NCBI GenBank assembly: GCA_937873665.1
Contig: CALMYW010000505.1
Location: forward strand, 1 to 11,868
Direction of reading: 5' to 3'
Length of the DNA stretch: 11,868 nucleotides
DNA from: an uncultured Sphingorhabdus sp.
GTDB lineage: Bacteria; Pseudomonadota; Alphaproteobacteria; Sphingomonadales; Sphingomonadaceae
Shown: piece by piece, positions 1-7,676 of the stretch
Position numbering within the stretch: position 1 is the stretch's first letter
Layout: each line of letters starts with the position of its first letter
Made by a program: the position numbers and the translations under genes
The notes under the pieces: model-generated
Told to the model about the DNA's origin: nothing
What the model saw: the letters and a program-made list of their open reading frames with translations, nothing else
Database searches by the model: none

Positions 1-174
1 GCATACAGTTATCACGCCTTCGAACCCGAGGGGTTGGTCACCCAAGACAATATCCTCCGGCTGAAGGCAGGAACCAAGCTGGAGTACCAAAGACCGGAGA
101 CGGTTGAGCAGTTTCACGCTTGGCAGCATGCCACCGGTCGAGAATCCGGATCCGAGCTAGTAGTCACGAGCTAG
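1..174 (+). CDS. C-terminal fragment of an unidentified protein
   Basis: An open frame runs from the first base of the window to a TAG stop at 172-174 and gives 57 residues, beginning AYSYHAFEPEG and ending SELVVTS. The start lies outside the window. The fragment is hydrophilic, with no membrane segment, Cys cluster or repeat, and I do not recognise a family from it. Its base composition resembles the polysaccharide genes to its right, and it converges on the glycosyltransferase gene, so membership of the same surface-polymer locus is possible. That is inference from position only. It is too long for a purely random tail to be the preferred explanation, but the call remains tentative. Confidence 0.45.
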   Translation, partial: AYSYHAFEPEGLVTQDNILRLKAGTKLEYQRPETVEQFHAWQHATGRESGSELVVTS

Positions 175-178
175 CTGC

Positions 179-195
179 GACCGCAACGCGCGGTC
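179..195. terminator. Candidate hairpin between convergent genes
   Basis: A perfect 6-bp stem (GACCGC and GCGGTC) around a 5-nt loop lies five bases after the stop codon of the left gene fragment and about 40 bases beyond the stop codon of the convergent glycosyltransferase. The position suits a bidirectional transcription stop. No T-run follows on either strand, so it does not look like a standard intrinsic terminator. Confidence 0.3.
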
Positions 196-236
196 ACGTG
201 AATCGTAAGCCTCGGCCCAATTGTAATAGCACTTAG

Positions 237-1334
237 TTAGCATTCGAGCAAATGCGAAAGCGCTGCTTCGTATGCATAGCATACTTGATCCCAATTATAG
301 TACTGCTCGGCGCGTCTAAGGTTCGACCTCGACAATTCTTCGAGGGTTTCCGACCGTTTCATTAGGGCAAGGATGGTCGACGCGATCGCATCGGAGGTGG
401 GTGCTGCGAAAGTACCATTCGGCCCCAGTACTTCGCGGTTGAAGACGGTGTCTCTAGCCACAATAGGTGCCCCCGCCGCCATGGCTTGAACTAGCGCTGG
501 GTTTGTACCGCCTACACTATGTCCATGGAAATAGACACCAGCGTGTTGCCACAAAGAGAGTAACAATTCATCATCATTAACGTGTCCGAGCCATCGGACC
601 GACCCGTGACGAGCGGCCAAACGTCGAGCCGCCTCATCCAAAGCCCCGCCATAACCTGAGCTTCCCACAATCACTACGGGATAATCTCTGCTGATCGCCG
701 GAACCGCATCAAAAAACTCCGGGATGCTGTTCTCAGGTACAAATCTCGCCACCACCAGCACATAACCTCGGTGCCTTAAACCGCTCGGAACCGGAGAATG
801 AATCGCCGGATCACCTCCGTACGGAATAAATATCCCCTTCGCACAGAATTGAGCGGACCAGTAGCGTTCAATCTCATGCGAGTCAAAGACAAGAACACTC
901 GCCCACCTTGCAGCAGACTTGGCGCCTAGACGAAAAACACGTTTGGCAAGCGGACTCCACTTCGCGCGTTCCCACTCAATCCCGTCAACGTTAACCAGTG
1001 CTGGAATGCCACGTGCCTTTAACACCGGGAGGAAATATCCATTTGCCACGTTGAAAACAAGCGCAACGTCTGCGCGTCGAATGGCTGCATCTAACGTGGC
1101 GGTTAAGCCGTGGGAAAGTGTGCTCAGATTCTGCGTTTCCACTCCGAATGTGTTACGTGCTTCCACTCGGCTATCTGCTTCTCCACAATCCCCGACCGTT
1201 GCACCGCGGCGGCCGTAAACAGTCACCCGCCATCCCCTGTCGGCGAGGTACGGTCCAAGCTTGCGAACTGCCGTTTCAAACCCGCCGTAGTAGCTTGGAT
1301 AACCACGAGTTCCAATAATTGCGACTGATCTCAC
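237..1334 (-). CDS. DUF1972/GT4-type glycosyltransferase (rhamnosyltransferase-like)
   Basis: The 365-aa product has the two-domain layout of DUF1972 glycosyltransferases, cytoplasmic GT-B enzymes that move a sugar from a nucleotide donor to a lipid-linked polysaccharide intermediate; several characterised relatives are rhamnosyltransferases. The N-terminal signature IIGTRGYPSYYGGFET is at residues 6-21. A C-terminal GT4 half includes LVVARFVPEN near 193-202 and HGHSVGGTNPALVQAMAAG at 270-288. The residue where many GT4 enzymes have the second Glu of the E-X7-E motif reads Gln (residue 285, LVQAMA), a possible donor-site variation. The GTG start is supported by GGAG at 1340-1343, five bases upstream, and by the nucleotide-binding motif beginning almost at once. 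It is the last gene of a minus-strand group, 75 bp after the cytidylyltransferase. Donor and acceptor cannot be read from the sequence. Confidence 0.88.
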   Translation of the reverse strand: MRSVAIIGTRGYPSYYGGFETAVRKLGPYLADRGWRVTVYGRRGATVGDCGEADSRVEARNTFGVETQNLSTLSHGLTATLDAAIRRADVALVFNVANGYFLPVLKARGIPALVNVDGIEWERAKWSPLAKRVFRLGAKSAARWASVLVFDSHEIERYWSAQFCAKGIFIPYGGDPAIHSPVPSGLRHRGYVLVVARFVPENSIPEFFDAVPAISRDYPVVIVGSSGYGGALDEAARRLAARHGSVRWLGHVNDDELLLSLWQHAGVYFHGHSVGGTNPALVQAMAAGAPIVARDTVFNREVLGPNGTFAAPTSDAIASTILALMKRSETLEELSRSNLRRAEQYYNWDQVCYAYEAALSHLLEC

Positions 1335-1409
1335 AAAGTCTCCAACAAGCTATCCTGGTATCAATTACATGGCGGTAATACCCTCGCTCAGATTGACCCA
1401 CCCCCTACA

Positions 1410-1838
1410 TTACCCAACAGATGGATTTGTCCGGAGCTCTTGCAGTGTCTGGTTAATTAAAGTGCTGCTCGTGCCGTGAGTGTACGGGAAGTAAATAACG
1501 CCGCAACCAACTGTCTGCAGTTCCTTCTCCATCTTTTGCCAATTCGGATCAGCGTACCAATCATCACCAACAAAGAGGCGATTCGCTCCTAATTTTCGGA
1601 CAGCCTCAACCTTGTCGATTGACAGTTGCGGAATTGCCACATCGACATATCGGCAGGCACGAACGACTTCAATGCGATCCGCGAAGGAAATAACAGCCCG
1701 CTTACCCTTGTATGCAACGAGTTCATCGACCGTGACTCCTACGACTAGTTTGTCACACAGCGAGCGTGAATTTCGCAGAATATTCACATGTCCGATATGG
1801 AACAGATCAAATACACCCGTGGTGTAGCCAACAATCAC
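1410..1838 (-). CDS. tagD: Glycerol-3-phosphate cytidylyltransferase-like protein (TagD family)
   Basis: This 142-aa protein belongs to the small nucleotidyltransferase family of TagD, which makes CDP-glycerol from CTP and glycerol 3-phosphate. The class motif HIGH is at residues 14-17 after GVFDLF, GDDW at 91-94, and GTSST at 122-126 sits where the family has its ISTT/SST-type loop. The length fits the family (about 130-140 aa). I place the start at GTG 1838: the sequence GTGA at 1835-1838 overlaps the TGA stop of the upstream amidotransferase, which implies translational coupling, and the protein then begins just before the core strand like known TagD proteins. An in-frame TTG at 1868 would add ten residues but has no clear ribosome site. 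The divergent glycerophosphotransferase would use the CDP-glycerol product. A related cytidylyltransferase with another alcohol-phosphate substrate cannot be excluded. Confidence 0.85.
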   Translation of the reverse strand: MIVGYTTGVFDLFHIGHVNILRNSRSLCDKLVVGVTVDELVAYKGKRAVISFADRIEVVRACRYVDVAIPQLSIDKVEAVRKLGANRLFVGDDWYADPNWQKMEKELQTVGCGVIYFPYTHGTSSTLINQTLQELRTNPSVG

Positions 1839-3373
1839 AAAATTAGGCTCATATTCTCTCGAAACCAAAGGTCGTAGTTTTCGAACTTGCCGCCAGTCGT
1901 TTCTCCTCCCAGAACCTTTCCGACATCGATCGGAAAACCCACCTTAGGGGCGAAGGCAAATGCTGCCCCGAACTTATCCGCGGCTAAATCTCGTAATGGC
2001 AACTTTCCAACTCCGCCTCGAAAAAGATCTGTGGGTTCAATCTTCATAGCAACTTCGAACATCCGAGTAGATGCGAACGGCTCTCGACCTTCGACACCCG
2101 AAAACATGAGCGCAAAATCTAATCTTCTAAATAAGATCGGGAGATGCTTTTGAAGGAAAAACTGCCGCACCATTTCGAAAGCGTTGACTCCCGGCAAAGA
2201 TGCGAAGAAATCCTCGAAAAGGCACCGTATCTCTTCAGAAATATTCTTCGAGTCTGCGTAAGAGTAACGCTCCAAAAAGCCATCCACAGAAAATTCAGTG
2301 CTCGATAGCGCCCAGCCGTATATCCGATCATAACCTCCGAAGAACTCGTCTGCAGCTTCGCCCGACAGCAAAACCTTACCTCCGCGATTTCGCCAGGCCT
2401 CGGCCAAATACGACAAAACCACCTCGTTGGGAACCGATAGAGGCTCCTTGCGAAGTCTCACCATATCCTCGAGTCTGCTGCGGAAGCATTCGTGACTCAC
2501 GGAGACAATCTCGACATCAGAATCTGCAACCGCGCGCGCATACTCAACGTCGTAGTCGCCGTCAAAGCCACTAGTAAGGCATTCGAGTCTTCGATCACTA
2601 TGGGCGCGGATGAGGTTGCTATCGACTCCGCCGCTAAGGAGAAGACCAACGGGCACGTCTGAAACTAGGCGCGAAGTGATCGATGCATCGAGCGCATCGC
2701 TCACTTCACCGGACACGTCCGCAAGTCTTGAATATTTCGAACTGATATACTGAGCGGGATCGAAGTATCTACCTGTGATGAGGCAACTCCCTGGCTCCGC
2801 CGCCGTTATGCCTTGGAAATAAGACCCCGAAAATATCGGCGCGCGGAAGTGCCGATACTCGGACAACGCCATTTGGTCGTATTGCAATCCGTAGAGGTCT
2901 GCGAGTACCGAGGCCTCGCTTGCAATGGCGATGCGGTCGCCGTAGCTATAGTAAACTAGCGGCTTCACACCGAATCGATCCCGCGCACAATGGGTCAGTT
3001 GACCACTCGAATTAATGTGAACAAAAGCGAAGAATCCCTCGAGCTCGTTGAGGTCGAACTGGGCCAGAGAGAGCAGTTGCGCCAGAATATCGGTATCAGA
3101 ACCGTTATTTTGCAGTCGGTACCGACTCGCTAAAGAAGCGTAGTTGAGGATTTCTCCGTTGAACAGCAAAACGCCACCCGATCTTGAGAAATACGGTTGC
3201 GAAAACTGTTCGGTGGGCGCGATGATGGAAAGCCTCGAATGGTACAGAACCCACCCCTTGTGCTCAACGACTGGAGATTGCCAATCCGGGCCGCGGAAGG
3301 CCAAGCGATTTCGTAGGGGCGCGACTACGCGGTCCCGTACACCGGGATCATTAGACGCAAAAATTCCGCACAC
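1835..3373 (-). CDS. asnB: Asparagine-synthase-like glutamine amidotransferase
   Basis: The 512-aa product has the two-domain plan of AsnB-type enzymes. The N-terminal class II glutaminase starts with the nucleophile Cys2 (MCGIF), then RGPDW near 28-32, FNGEI at 71-75, SDTD at 92-95 and RDRFGVKPL at 131-139. The C-terminal ATP-pyrophosphatase synthetase domain has LLLSGGVDS at 244-252 and SGEAADEFFGGYDR at 337-350. The domain hydrolyses glutamine and passes ammonia to an adenylated carboxylate. It is somewhat shorter than housekeeping asparagine synthetases, and in polysaccharide loci such proteins are often thought to amidate a sugar acid or other polymer substituent; that role here is inference. 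The GTG start is fixed by the required Cys at position 2; TTGGAG lies about 11 bases upstream. It is the first gene of the minus-strand operon and its stop overlaps the next start. Confidence 0.85.
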   Translation of the reverse strand: MCGIFASNDPGVRDRVVAPLRNRLAFRGPDWQSPVVEHKGWVLYHSRLSIIAPTEQFSQPYFSRSGGVLLFNGEILNYASLASRYRLQNNGSDTDILAQLLSLAQFDLNELEGFFAFVHINSSGQLTHCARDRFGVKPLVYYSYGDRIAIASEASVLADLYGLQYDQMALSEYRHFRAPIFSGSYFQGITAAEPGSCLITGRYFDPAQYISSKYSRLADVSGEVSDALDASITSRLVSDVPVGLLLSGGVDSNLIRAHSDRRLECLTSGFDGDYDVEYARAVADSDVEIVSVSHECFRSRLEDMVRLRKEPLSVPNEVVLSYLAEAWRNRGGKVLLSGEAADEFFGGYDRIYGWALSSTEFSVDGFLERYSYADSKNISEEIRCLFEDFFASLPGVNAFEMVRQFFLQKHLPILFRRLDFALMFSGVEGREPFASTRMFEVAMKIEPTDLFRGGVGKLPLRDLAADKFGAAFAFAPKVGFPIDVGKVLGGETTGGKFENYDLWFRENMSLIL

Positions 3374-3626
3374 TTGGACAAGAACTCCAACACGTCAGGA
3401 CGTAACCTTAGCGGCCTCCCTGCCAAGGGTTGGCACTTAACTACGCCTAAGATTACCTCAGCAAGGCGAAACACCGCATCTGCACGGATGGGCGCTCTCC
3501 GTCACAGGCTATCACAAGAAGCGAAAAGGCGTTCTGCATGTAGCGCACTCGGATAGGTCGCGCGAAAGAATCATCCACTGGGACCGTTGCGTATCGGTTG
3601 TTCATCGTGCCGGTAGCCTTGACCGA
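3374..3626. promoter_or_regulatory. Divergent intergenic region (amidotransferase / glycerophosphotransferase)
   Basis: No gene is supported in these 253 bases between two divergent starts, so promoters for both directions should lie here. The right 78 bases belong to the duplicated target sequence and recur before the intact glycerophosphotransferase gene. A palindrome at 3421-3435 and a possible -10 element at 3614-3619 are listed separately. I found no convincing -35/-10 pair for the amidotransferase direction. Confidence 0.5.
3421..3435. promoter_or_regulatory. Candidate operator palindrome TGCCAA-N3-TTGGCA
   Basis: A perfect inverted repeat with 6-bp arms and a 3-bp centre lies 48 bp upstream of the amidotransferase start, in the shared divergent region. 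This shape fits a dimeric repressor site, and its TTGGCA arm could also serve as a -35 box for rightward transcription (TTACCT follows 17 bases later). No regulator gene is visible. The palindrome lies outside the duplicated 286 bp, so the intact copy of the glycerophosphotransferase gene no longer has it nearby. Confidence 0.3.
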
Positions 3627-3834
3627 ATGCGAAGCAGATCAGCACCGCCTGCCCGCAATTTAGGCGAGTTCGTGAAGAGACTGCGTTCCAACTTAACCGC
3701 GCGCGCGCTGTCAGGGTTGCTCCGCGTGGTTCCGCCAGGCGACCATGTATTTGTACATGGTATGCCACCGACGGAAGGCAACGCGGTCGAGGTGGCGAAG
3801 GCACTCGTAAAGCTAACTGACGCTTGCATAGTCT
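3549..3834 (+). repeat. 286-bp target-site duplication, copy 1
   Basis: Every base from 3549 to 3834 matches 7769-8054 by line-by-line comparison. The copy ends exactly at the first base of the left IS inverted repeat. It holds 78 bp of upstream DNA and the first 208 bases of the glycerophosphotransferase gene. Very long, variable duplications of the target are documented for IS1634 of Mycoplasma mycoides and IS1549 of Mycobacterium smegmatis, the family to which the enclosed transposase belongs. Confidence 0.95.
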
Positions 3835-3839
3835 CCTGA
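3627..3839 (+). pseudogene. Truncated 5' copy of the glycerophosphotransferase gene
   Basis: The first 69 codons are identical to those of the intact gene at 7847-9046; the frame then enters the IS terminal repeat and stops after one more codon (Ser, then TGA at 3837-3839). The 70-aa product lacks every catalytic motif of the family (WHGD, PTFR, SDYSS) and is almost surely non-functional. It retains the original, undisturbed upstream region, so native promoter activity would be spent on this stub and would read into the IS antisense to its transposase. Confidence 0.9.
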
Positions 3840-3848
3840 GTTCGGACA
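3835..3848 (+). repeat. IS1634-family terminal inverted repeat, left end
   Basis: The sequence CCTGAGTTCGGACA starts directly after the left copy of the target duplication. It matches the inward-read right end at 13 of 14 positions. Confidence 0.85.
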
Positions 3849-3852
3849 TTTG

Positions 3853-3864
3853 GCTTAGTAAGCC
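3853..3864. repeat. Subterminal palindromic motif GCTTAGTAAGCC, left copy
   Basis: This near-perfect palindrome (GGCTTAGTAAGCC when extended by one base) lies 18 bp inside the left IS end and overlaps the transposase stop codon (TAA at 3855-3857). An identical 12-mer occurs near the right end, upstream of the transposase start. It may be an internal transposase-binding site or a small terminator/operator; neither role can be shown here. Confidence 0.45.
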
Positions 3865-4889
3865 ATGTTGATGCCGAGGGCGGCCAGGATTTTCCGTTGG
3901 GGTTCGGCGATGTCGGGTGGGAAGGTCTGGGTCGCGCCGTTGATGGTGATGGTCGCTGAGCGCAGGGGCCGGAGCTGTTTGATGACGTTGCCGATGGCCA
4001 GCCCGCTGCGTTCCTGGATGCAGTGCGCTACGGCCAGGGCGGTGAACACGATGGTCAGGTGGGCTTCGATGGCGTCGCGGGTGCGGTGGAACATGGGGCG
4101 GGCTGCGAGGTGGGTTTTGGACATGCGGAATGACTTCTCGACGTGCCAGAGGTCGTGGTATTTCGCGATGACCTCGGTGGCGGGCATGACGGCGGCCGGC
4201 AGGTTGTTGACGTAGCCCTTGAGCCCTACGAGGGATTGCGCGCGGGCCAGGCTGGCTTCGTCGAGGACGCGGTCCCCGGCGTGGGTCTTGACGAAGCGGG
4301 TGGATTTGACGGTGCGTTCGCCGTTGATGACCTCCCGTGCCCGGGCCTCCTGGGCGTAGAGGGTTTTCTGGTCGCGGCGGGCACGTTTGGCCGAGTAGGC
4401 CCAGATCGCCCGCCACGCTGCGGTGTCGGTCTCGGGGTTCCAGACCGGCTCGGCGCGATGGGCGGTGTCGTTGACCTTGCTTCTGGCGTGCCGGGGCGTG
4501 ACGGTGTCGATGATCTGCCCGTCGGTGAAAACATCACCGTTCCAATGGAAGTGCGATTCCAGATCGATCGGGGCCTTCACGCTGCGGGACCCGACGATGA
4601 ATCCCAGACCGGCCGCATCGAGGGCGGTGAGGTTGGTCGCCGAGAGCATGCCGGCATCGGCGGCGACGACCATCGGGGTGGAGCTCAGGTCGTGGCGCTC
4701 GGCGAAGGCGGTGATGGTCGGCACCAAGGTGGTGGTCTCGGCGGTGTTGCCCTCAAAGCAGCCGATTTCCAGGGGGAACCCGGTGCGATCGACCAGCAGC
4801 CCGACCACGATCTGCGGGTCGACCCTTCGCTCTTTGGAGTAGCCGACCTTGCGCAGGTCGTCTTCGCTCTCGGCCTCGAAGTACAACGT
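3855..4889 (-). CDS. IS1634-family transposase, 3' exon
   Basis: This segment encodes the last 344 residues of the transposase, beginning TLYFEAESED, which follows YDVT in intact relatives. Numbered along the spliced 542-aa protein it supplies catalytic Asp277 (VVAADAGM) and Glu449 in YHDLWHVEKSFRMSK, the Y(2)R(3)E(6)K-like signature of IS4-superfamily DDE transposases. It ends LGINMAY close to the left IS end. The open frame continues upstream into intron domains V and VI without a genuine start, so this exon is not an independent gene. It depends on splicing of the intron at 4890-7066 to be joined in phase 0 to the 5' exon. No internal stop or frameshift is seen. Confidence 0.88.
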   Translation of the reverse strand, partial: TLYFEAESEDDLRKVGYSKERRVDPQIVVGLLVDRTGFPLEIGCFEGNTAETTTLVPTITAFAERHDLSSTPMVVAADAGMLSATNLTALDAAGLGFIVGSRSVKAPIDLESHFHWNGDVFTDGQIIDTVTPRHARSKVNDTAHRAEPVWNPETDTAAWRAIWAYSAKRARRDQKTLYAQEARAREVINGERTVKSTRFVKTHAGDRVLDEASLARAQSLVGLKGYVNNLPAAVMPATEVIAKYHDLWHVEKSFRMSKTHLAARPMFHRTRDAIEAHLTIVFTALAVAHCIQERSGLAIGNVIKQLRPLRSATITINGATQTFPPDIAEPQRKILAALGINMAY

Positions 4890-4986
4890 GTTGGGTGGGC
4901 CCGGGGCGCGGTGACAGCGTTGCTGCTGCTCCGTTTCCCCGGGCCTCCCGCCGAACCCGCCGTGCGCCTTTCGACGCAACGGGCTC
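4890..4986 (-). ncRNA. Group II intron 1, domains V and VI
   Basis: Domain V is exactly 34 nt (4986 to 4953): GAGCCCGTTGCGTC, a GAAA tetraloop, then the pairing strand with a two-base bulge, ending GGGTTC. The catalytic AGC triad is present. Domain VI follows, with a GC-rich stem (GGCCCGGGG pairing with CCCCGGGCC), then an unpaired A flanked by a GGG/CCC pair and the 3' end AAC. The A seven bases from the end is the expected lariat branch point. Confidence 0.9.
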
Positions 4987-5005
4987 TCCACGACGATGAT
5001 GCCGG

Positions 5006-6466
5006 TTAGGCGGCGATGATCGGGTCGTAGGGACTGGGGATCTTTGTCCCGCGGTACCAGTAACGCTCGATCCGCACTTTCGTGGGGTCGAACAGGACCG
5101 CGCCTGGGGCCGTGATGGTTTTCCAGCTGCCGTCGGCACGGCGCAGCCATCGTTTGACCTTCGACCAGTTCCAGCGGTGCTGCTCGCGCTGCCAGGCAAC
5201 GAACCTTCGCCAGGTGAAATACCGCAGGAAGGAGAACCGTCGCCCGGCCAGCGCATGGCGGAAGTAATACGTCCAGCCCCGCAGTGCCGCGTTGACCTCG
5301 ATGATTACCGCTGTTAAAGGCCGGGGAGACCGGCGTGGAATCAACTGGCGGATGGTCTGCTTGATCGACCGGAACGCCTTATCGGCGATAAAGGTCATGC
5401 AGTACCACTTCCCGCCCCCTCGACGTTGCCGCCACTGGAGATGGAAGCCGAGGAAGTCGATCCCCTGCTCGAGGTGGGTGATACGGGTCTTGGTCTCAGA
5501 CAGCCTCAGACCCAACCCGCCGAGCACCTCAACGACTTGTTCCCTCAAGGCGAGCATGTCATCTCGGCTGCCGTTGGTCATGACGACGAAATCGTCGGCG
5601 TAGCGGACGATCCGCCAGTTGCCCAACCCGGTGCGCATCCGTTTGCGACGAGCCCACTGCGTGGCCTGATCGCCCCCGGGTTGCCACGGGGCCATGACTG
5701 CCTCGTCCAGAGCGGACAACGCGATATTGGCCAGCAGCGGTGAGATGATCCCGCCCTGAGGCGTTCCCGCGTCGGTACTGTCCTGACCGCCGAGTTCATC
5801 GAGGACCCCGGCTTTGAGAAACGCACGTAGCAATGCCACGGTCTTCTTGTCCGCGATCCGTGCCCGTACCCGCGCGAGTAGCGCCCGGTGGTCGATGTGG
5901 TCGAAACATCCTTCGATGTCCGCGTCCAACACCCACCGGTACCCGCGTGTGGCGTAGTAGTGGATCTCGGCAACCGCGTCCTGAGCTCGCCGCTTGGGCC
6001 GGAACCCGTAGGAGACCGGAAAAAAGTCGGCCTCGAAGATCGGTTCCAGCACCATCTTCAACGACTGCTGCACCACCCGGTCGGTCACAGTCGGGATCCC
6101 CAGCGGGCGAGGCTTCCCACCCGGCTTGGGGATGAACACCCGACGCACCGGCGCAGGCCGATACGAGCCGTCTTCGATGCTCGCGGCGATCCCAGACAGG
6201 AAGGCCAGGACCTCGCCACGCTGTTCGATCTGGTGCACAGTGACACCGTCAATCCCAGCAGTACGAGCCCCTTTGTTGCGTGCCACCACCGTCCATGCCA
6301 TCCACAGGTAGTCCGGGTGTGACACCAGGTTGAACAAGTCCCCGAACCGCGCCGTGCGGTCGGTCTTGGCCCACCGGTGATACTTGATCTGCGTCCGCGC
6401 TACCCGATCCCGCGCAATCTCTGCCCGAGGCCCGGCGCCGGAATTCACCGACGCATCTTGCGCCAT
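5006..6466 (-). CDS. ltrA: Group II intron reverse transcriptase/maturase, no endonuclease domain
   Basis: The 486-aa intron-encoded protein binds its intron RNA, helps it fold and splice, and reverse-transcribes it at a new site. The RT core includes RRVFIPKPGGKPRPLGIP at 108-125, the first catalytic Asp in LDADIEGCFDHIDH (180-193), GTPQGGIISPLLAN at 234-247 and YADD at 289-292. The maturase domain begins around FLGFHLQW (338-345) and runs to about 420. The remaining tail has no Cys pairs or HNH motif, so this intron probably relies on nicked or single-stranded targets such as replication forks. The ATG at 6466 is chosen because GGAGGT lies six bases upstream; the frame is open further but without a better site. 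The stop lies 19 bases before domain V. Confidence 0.92.
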   Translation of the reverse strand: MAQDASVNSGAGPRAEIARDRVARTQIKYHRWAKTDRTARFGDLFNLVSHPDYLWMAWTVVARNKGARTAGIDGVTVHQIEQRGEVLAFLSGIAASIEDGSYRPAPVRRVFIPKPGGKPRPLGIPTVTDRVVQQSLKMVLEPIFEADFFPVSYGFRPKRRAQDAVAEIHYYATRGYRWVLDADIEGCFDHIDHRALLARVRARIADKKTVALLRAFLKAGVLDELGGQDSTDAGTPQGGIISPLLANIALSALDEAVMAPWQPGGDQATQWARRKRMRTGLGNWRIVRYADDFVVMTNGSRDDMLALREQVVEVLGGLGLRLSETKTRITHLEQGIDFLGFHLQWRQRRGGGKWYCMTFIADKAFRSIKQTIRQLIPRRSPRPLTAVIIEVNAALRGWTYYFRHALAGRRFSFLRYFTWRRFVAWQREQHRWNWSKVKRWLRRADGSWKTITAPGAVLFDPTKVRIERYWYRGTKIPSPYDPIIAA

Positions 6467-6766
6467 CGCAGTACCTCCTATCCATAGTCGCTGCCGCCCT
6501 TCCCGATGTGTCCGGCTCTCCCGGACTCGCAGTACTACGGCGGCTCCGCCAGCCTCCGACCTGATCGGTCGACGACGAACCCAGCCCGCCATCACCACGC
6601 TGGCTGCGCATTGCCTGCGGGCAAAGCCGGAGACCTTCCCGTGTTCACTCGCTGTTCGCTCACCGAAGGAGGCACCCGGCTATCTGCCTGCGGCCCGCAC
6701 CAACAGCTACCCCGTAGTCATTCGCCGCCGGCCCCACCGGGAAAAGTAACTCGCTCCCCGAGCGGT

Positions 6767-6793
6767 CTGGATGCCCGTCACTCCGACACCCAG
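6767..6793 (-). ncRNA. Candidate EBS1 hairpin of group II intron 1
   Basis: On the intron strand a 7-bp stem (CTGGGTG with CATCCAG, one G-U pair) closes a 13-nt loop containing GTGACG, about 285 nt from the intron 5' end. That hexamer pairs with CGTCAC in the upstream exon at positions -7 to -2. The distance and loop position suit EBS1 of subdomain Id3, although the register is one base off the usual -6 to -1. Confidence 0.4.
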
Positions 6794-7066
6794 CTGTCCG
6801 CGCCCGCCCCATATCCGCAGGGTTGAAGGCGGTTATACGTCAAGACAGGTGATGACACCGGTTCCTCGCGTGTACCTCTTCGGCATTGCTCGCCGCGCTC
6901 ACGCCATCCAGCGGTACTGACGCGACACGGCTTTGTCAGGGCTGCTCCCACCCACCCGGGCGTCTCCCCGGCCAGGCTGCCCCCAGCTTCCAAACCCCTG
7001 CTACGGCAGGAGCTCTCGATGCAAGTCTTTCACCTCCATTCGAACAACAAGCGCCTCACGGCGCAC

Positions 7067-7660
7067 GGTGACGTCATATAACAACAAGCTCAGCGCGCCT
7101 CGGTTCGCGGCGTGTTCAAAGCAGCGGGCGGCCACCAGATCGCGGTACTTGCCGGTGGTGGCCTTGCCCAGATGTCTCTGAATTGTTTTGTAGGACATGG
7201 GTTCTGCACCGAGATCGGCCAGCACCCGCAGCGAGTCGATCTTGCTGGTGGGTTCCACGATCCGGGCGATCACCAAGTCGCGGAACACCGCATCACCGAC
7301 GCAGTCGAATCCGACCCAGCCATAGATCGCCCCGATCACGTCATAGAGCAGCCGCGAGCTGGTGGCCGCGGTGCGGCCGGGGGCAACGACTGCTCCTTTG
7401 GGGACACCGGCGGCCAACGTCAACGTGCCGCTGCGCCAGTCCGCCACGTCGGCGACCCGCTGTGCACGGGCGGAAACCTCGAAATCCAGGACGTCTTGAT
7501 CACCGGTGGCGATCCGGCGGGCCCGCTCCAGCAGAATCCCCAGCTCAGCGTCGGTATGGGCGGAACCGACATGCTCGACCAGCACGTCCCGGCGGCCGGC
7601 CTTGCGCATCACTTGCACCGCCACCGCGCCCGAGGCGGTGCGCACTTTGCGCACGAACAC
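7067..7660 (-). CDS. IS1634-family transposase, 5' exon
   Basis: This exon encodes residues 1-198 of the transposase, starting MFVRKVRTASGAVAVQV and ending LSLLLYDVT. Asp196 in YDVT is the first catalytic residue of the DDE triad. Without splicing, translation would run 21 codons into the intron and stop at TAG, giving a 219-aa protein with only one of the three catalytic acids. The GTG start at 7660 is about 108 bp inside the right IS end, normal for the family, with a G-rich stretch (GGGTAGGG) just upstream as a possible ribosome site. Joined to the 3' exon it gives an uninterrupted 542-aa DDE transposase, close to the usual size of IS1549-type proteins. Confidence 0.88.
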
Positions 7661-7676
7661 CCACCGGACCCTACCC

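Larger units (their letters stand above)
4890..7066 (-). mobile_element. Group II intron 1 (inside the IS1634-family transposase)
   Basis: The minus strand shows a complete bacterial group II intron of 2177 nt. It starts GTGCGCC directly after the exon sequence GACGTCACC and ends in ACCCAAC directly before ACGTTGTAC. The 5' GUGCG and 3' AY ends fit the consensus. About 600 nt of RNA domains I-III precede the reverse transcriptase gene, and a 34-nt domain V plus a domain VI with a bulged A seven bases from the 3' end follow it. The intron lies in the sense direction of the transposase, between codons (phase 0), so splicing restores the protein. The 6467-7066 stretch has no other gene and is taken as structured intron RNA. 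Confidence 0.93.

Noticed and set aside
3571..4416. Minus-strand 281-aa open frame crossing the IS left end
   Set aside because: It is antisense to the duplicated gene start and out of frame in the transposase; Pro/Arg-rich low-complexity translation typical of a shadow.
4143..5009. Plus-strand 288-aa open frame opposite the transposase 3' exon
   Set aside because: It is the antisense of the transposase and of intron domains V/VI; the Gly/Val/Arg-rich composition is typical of a GC-rich shadow frame, with no motif.
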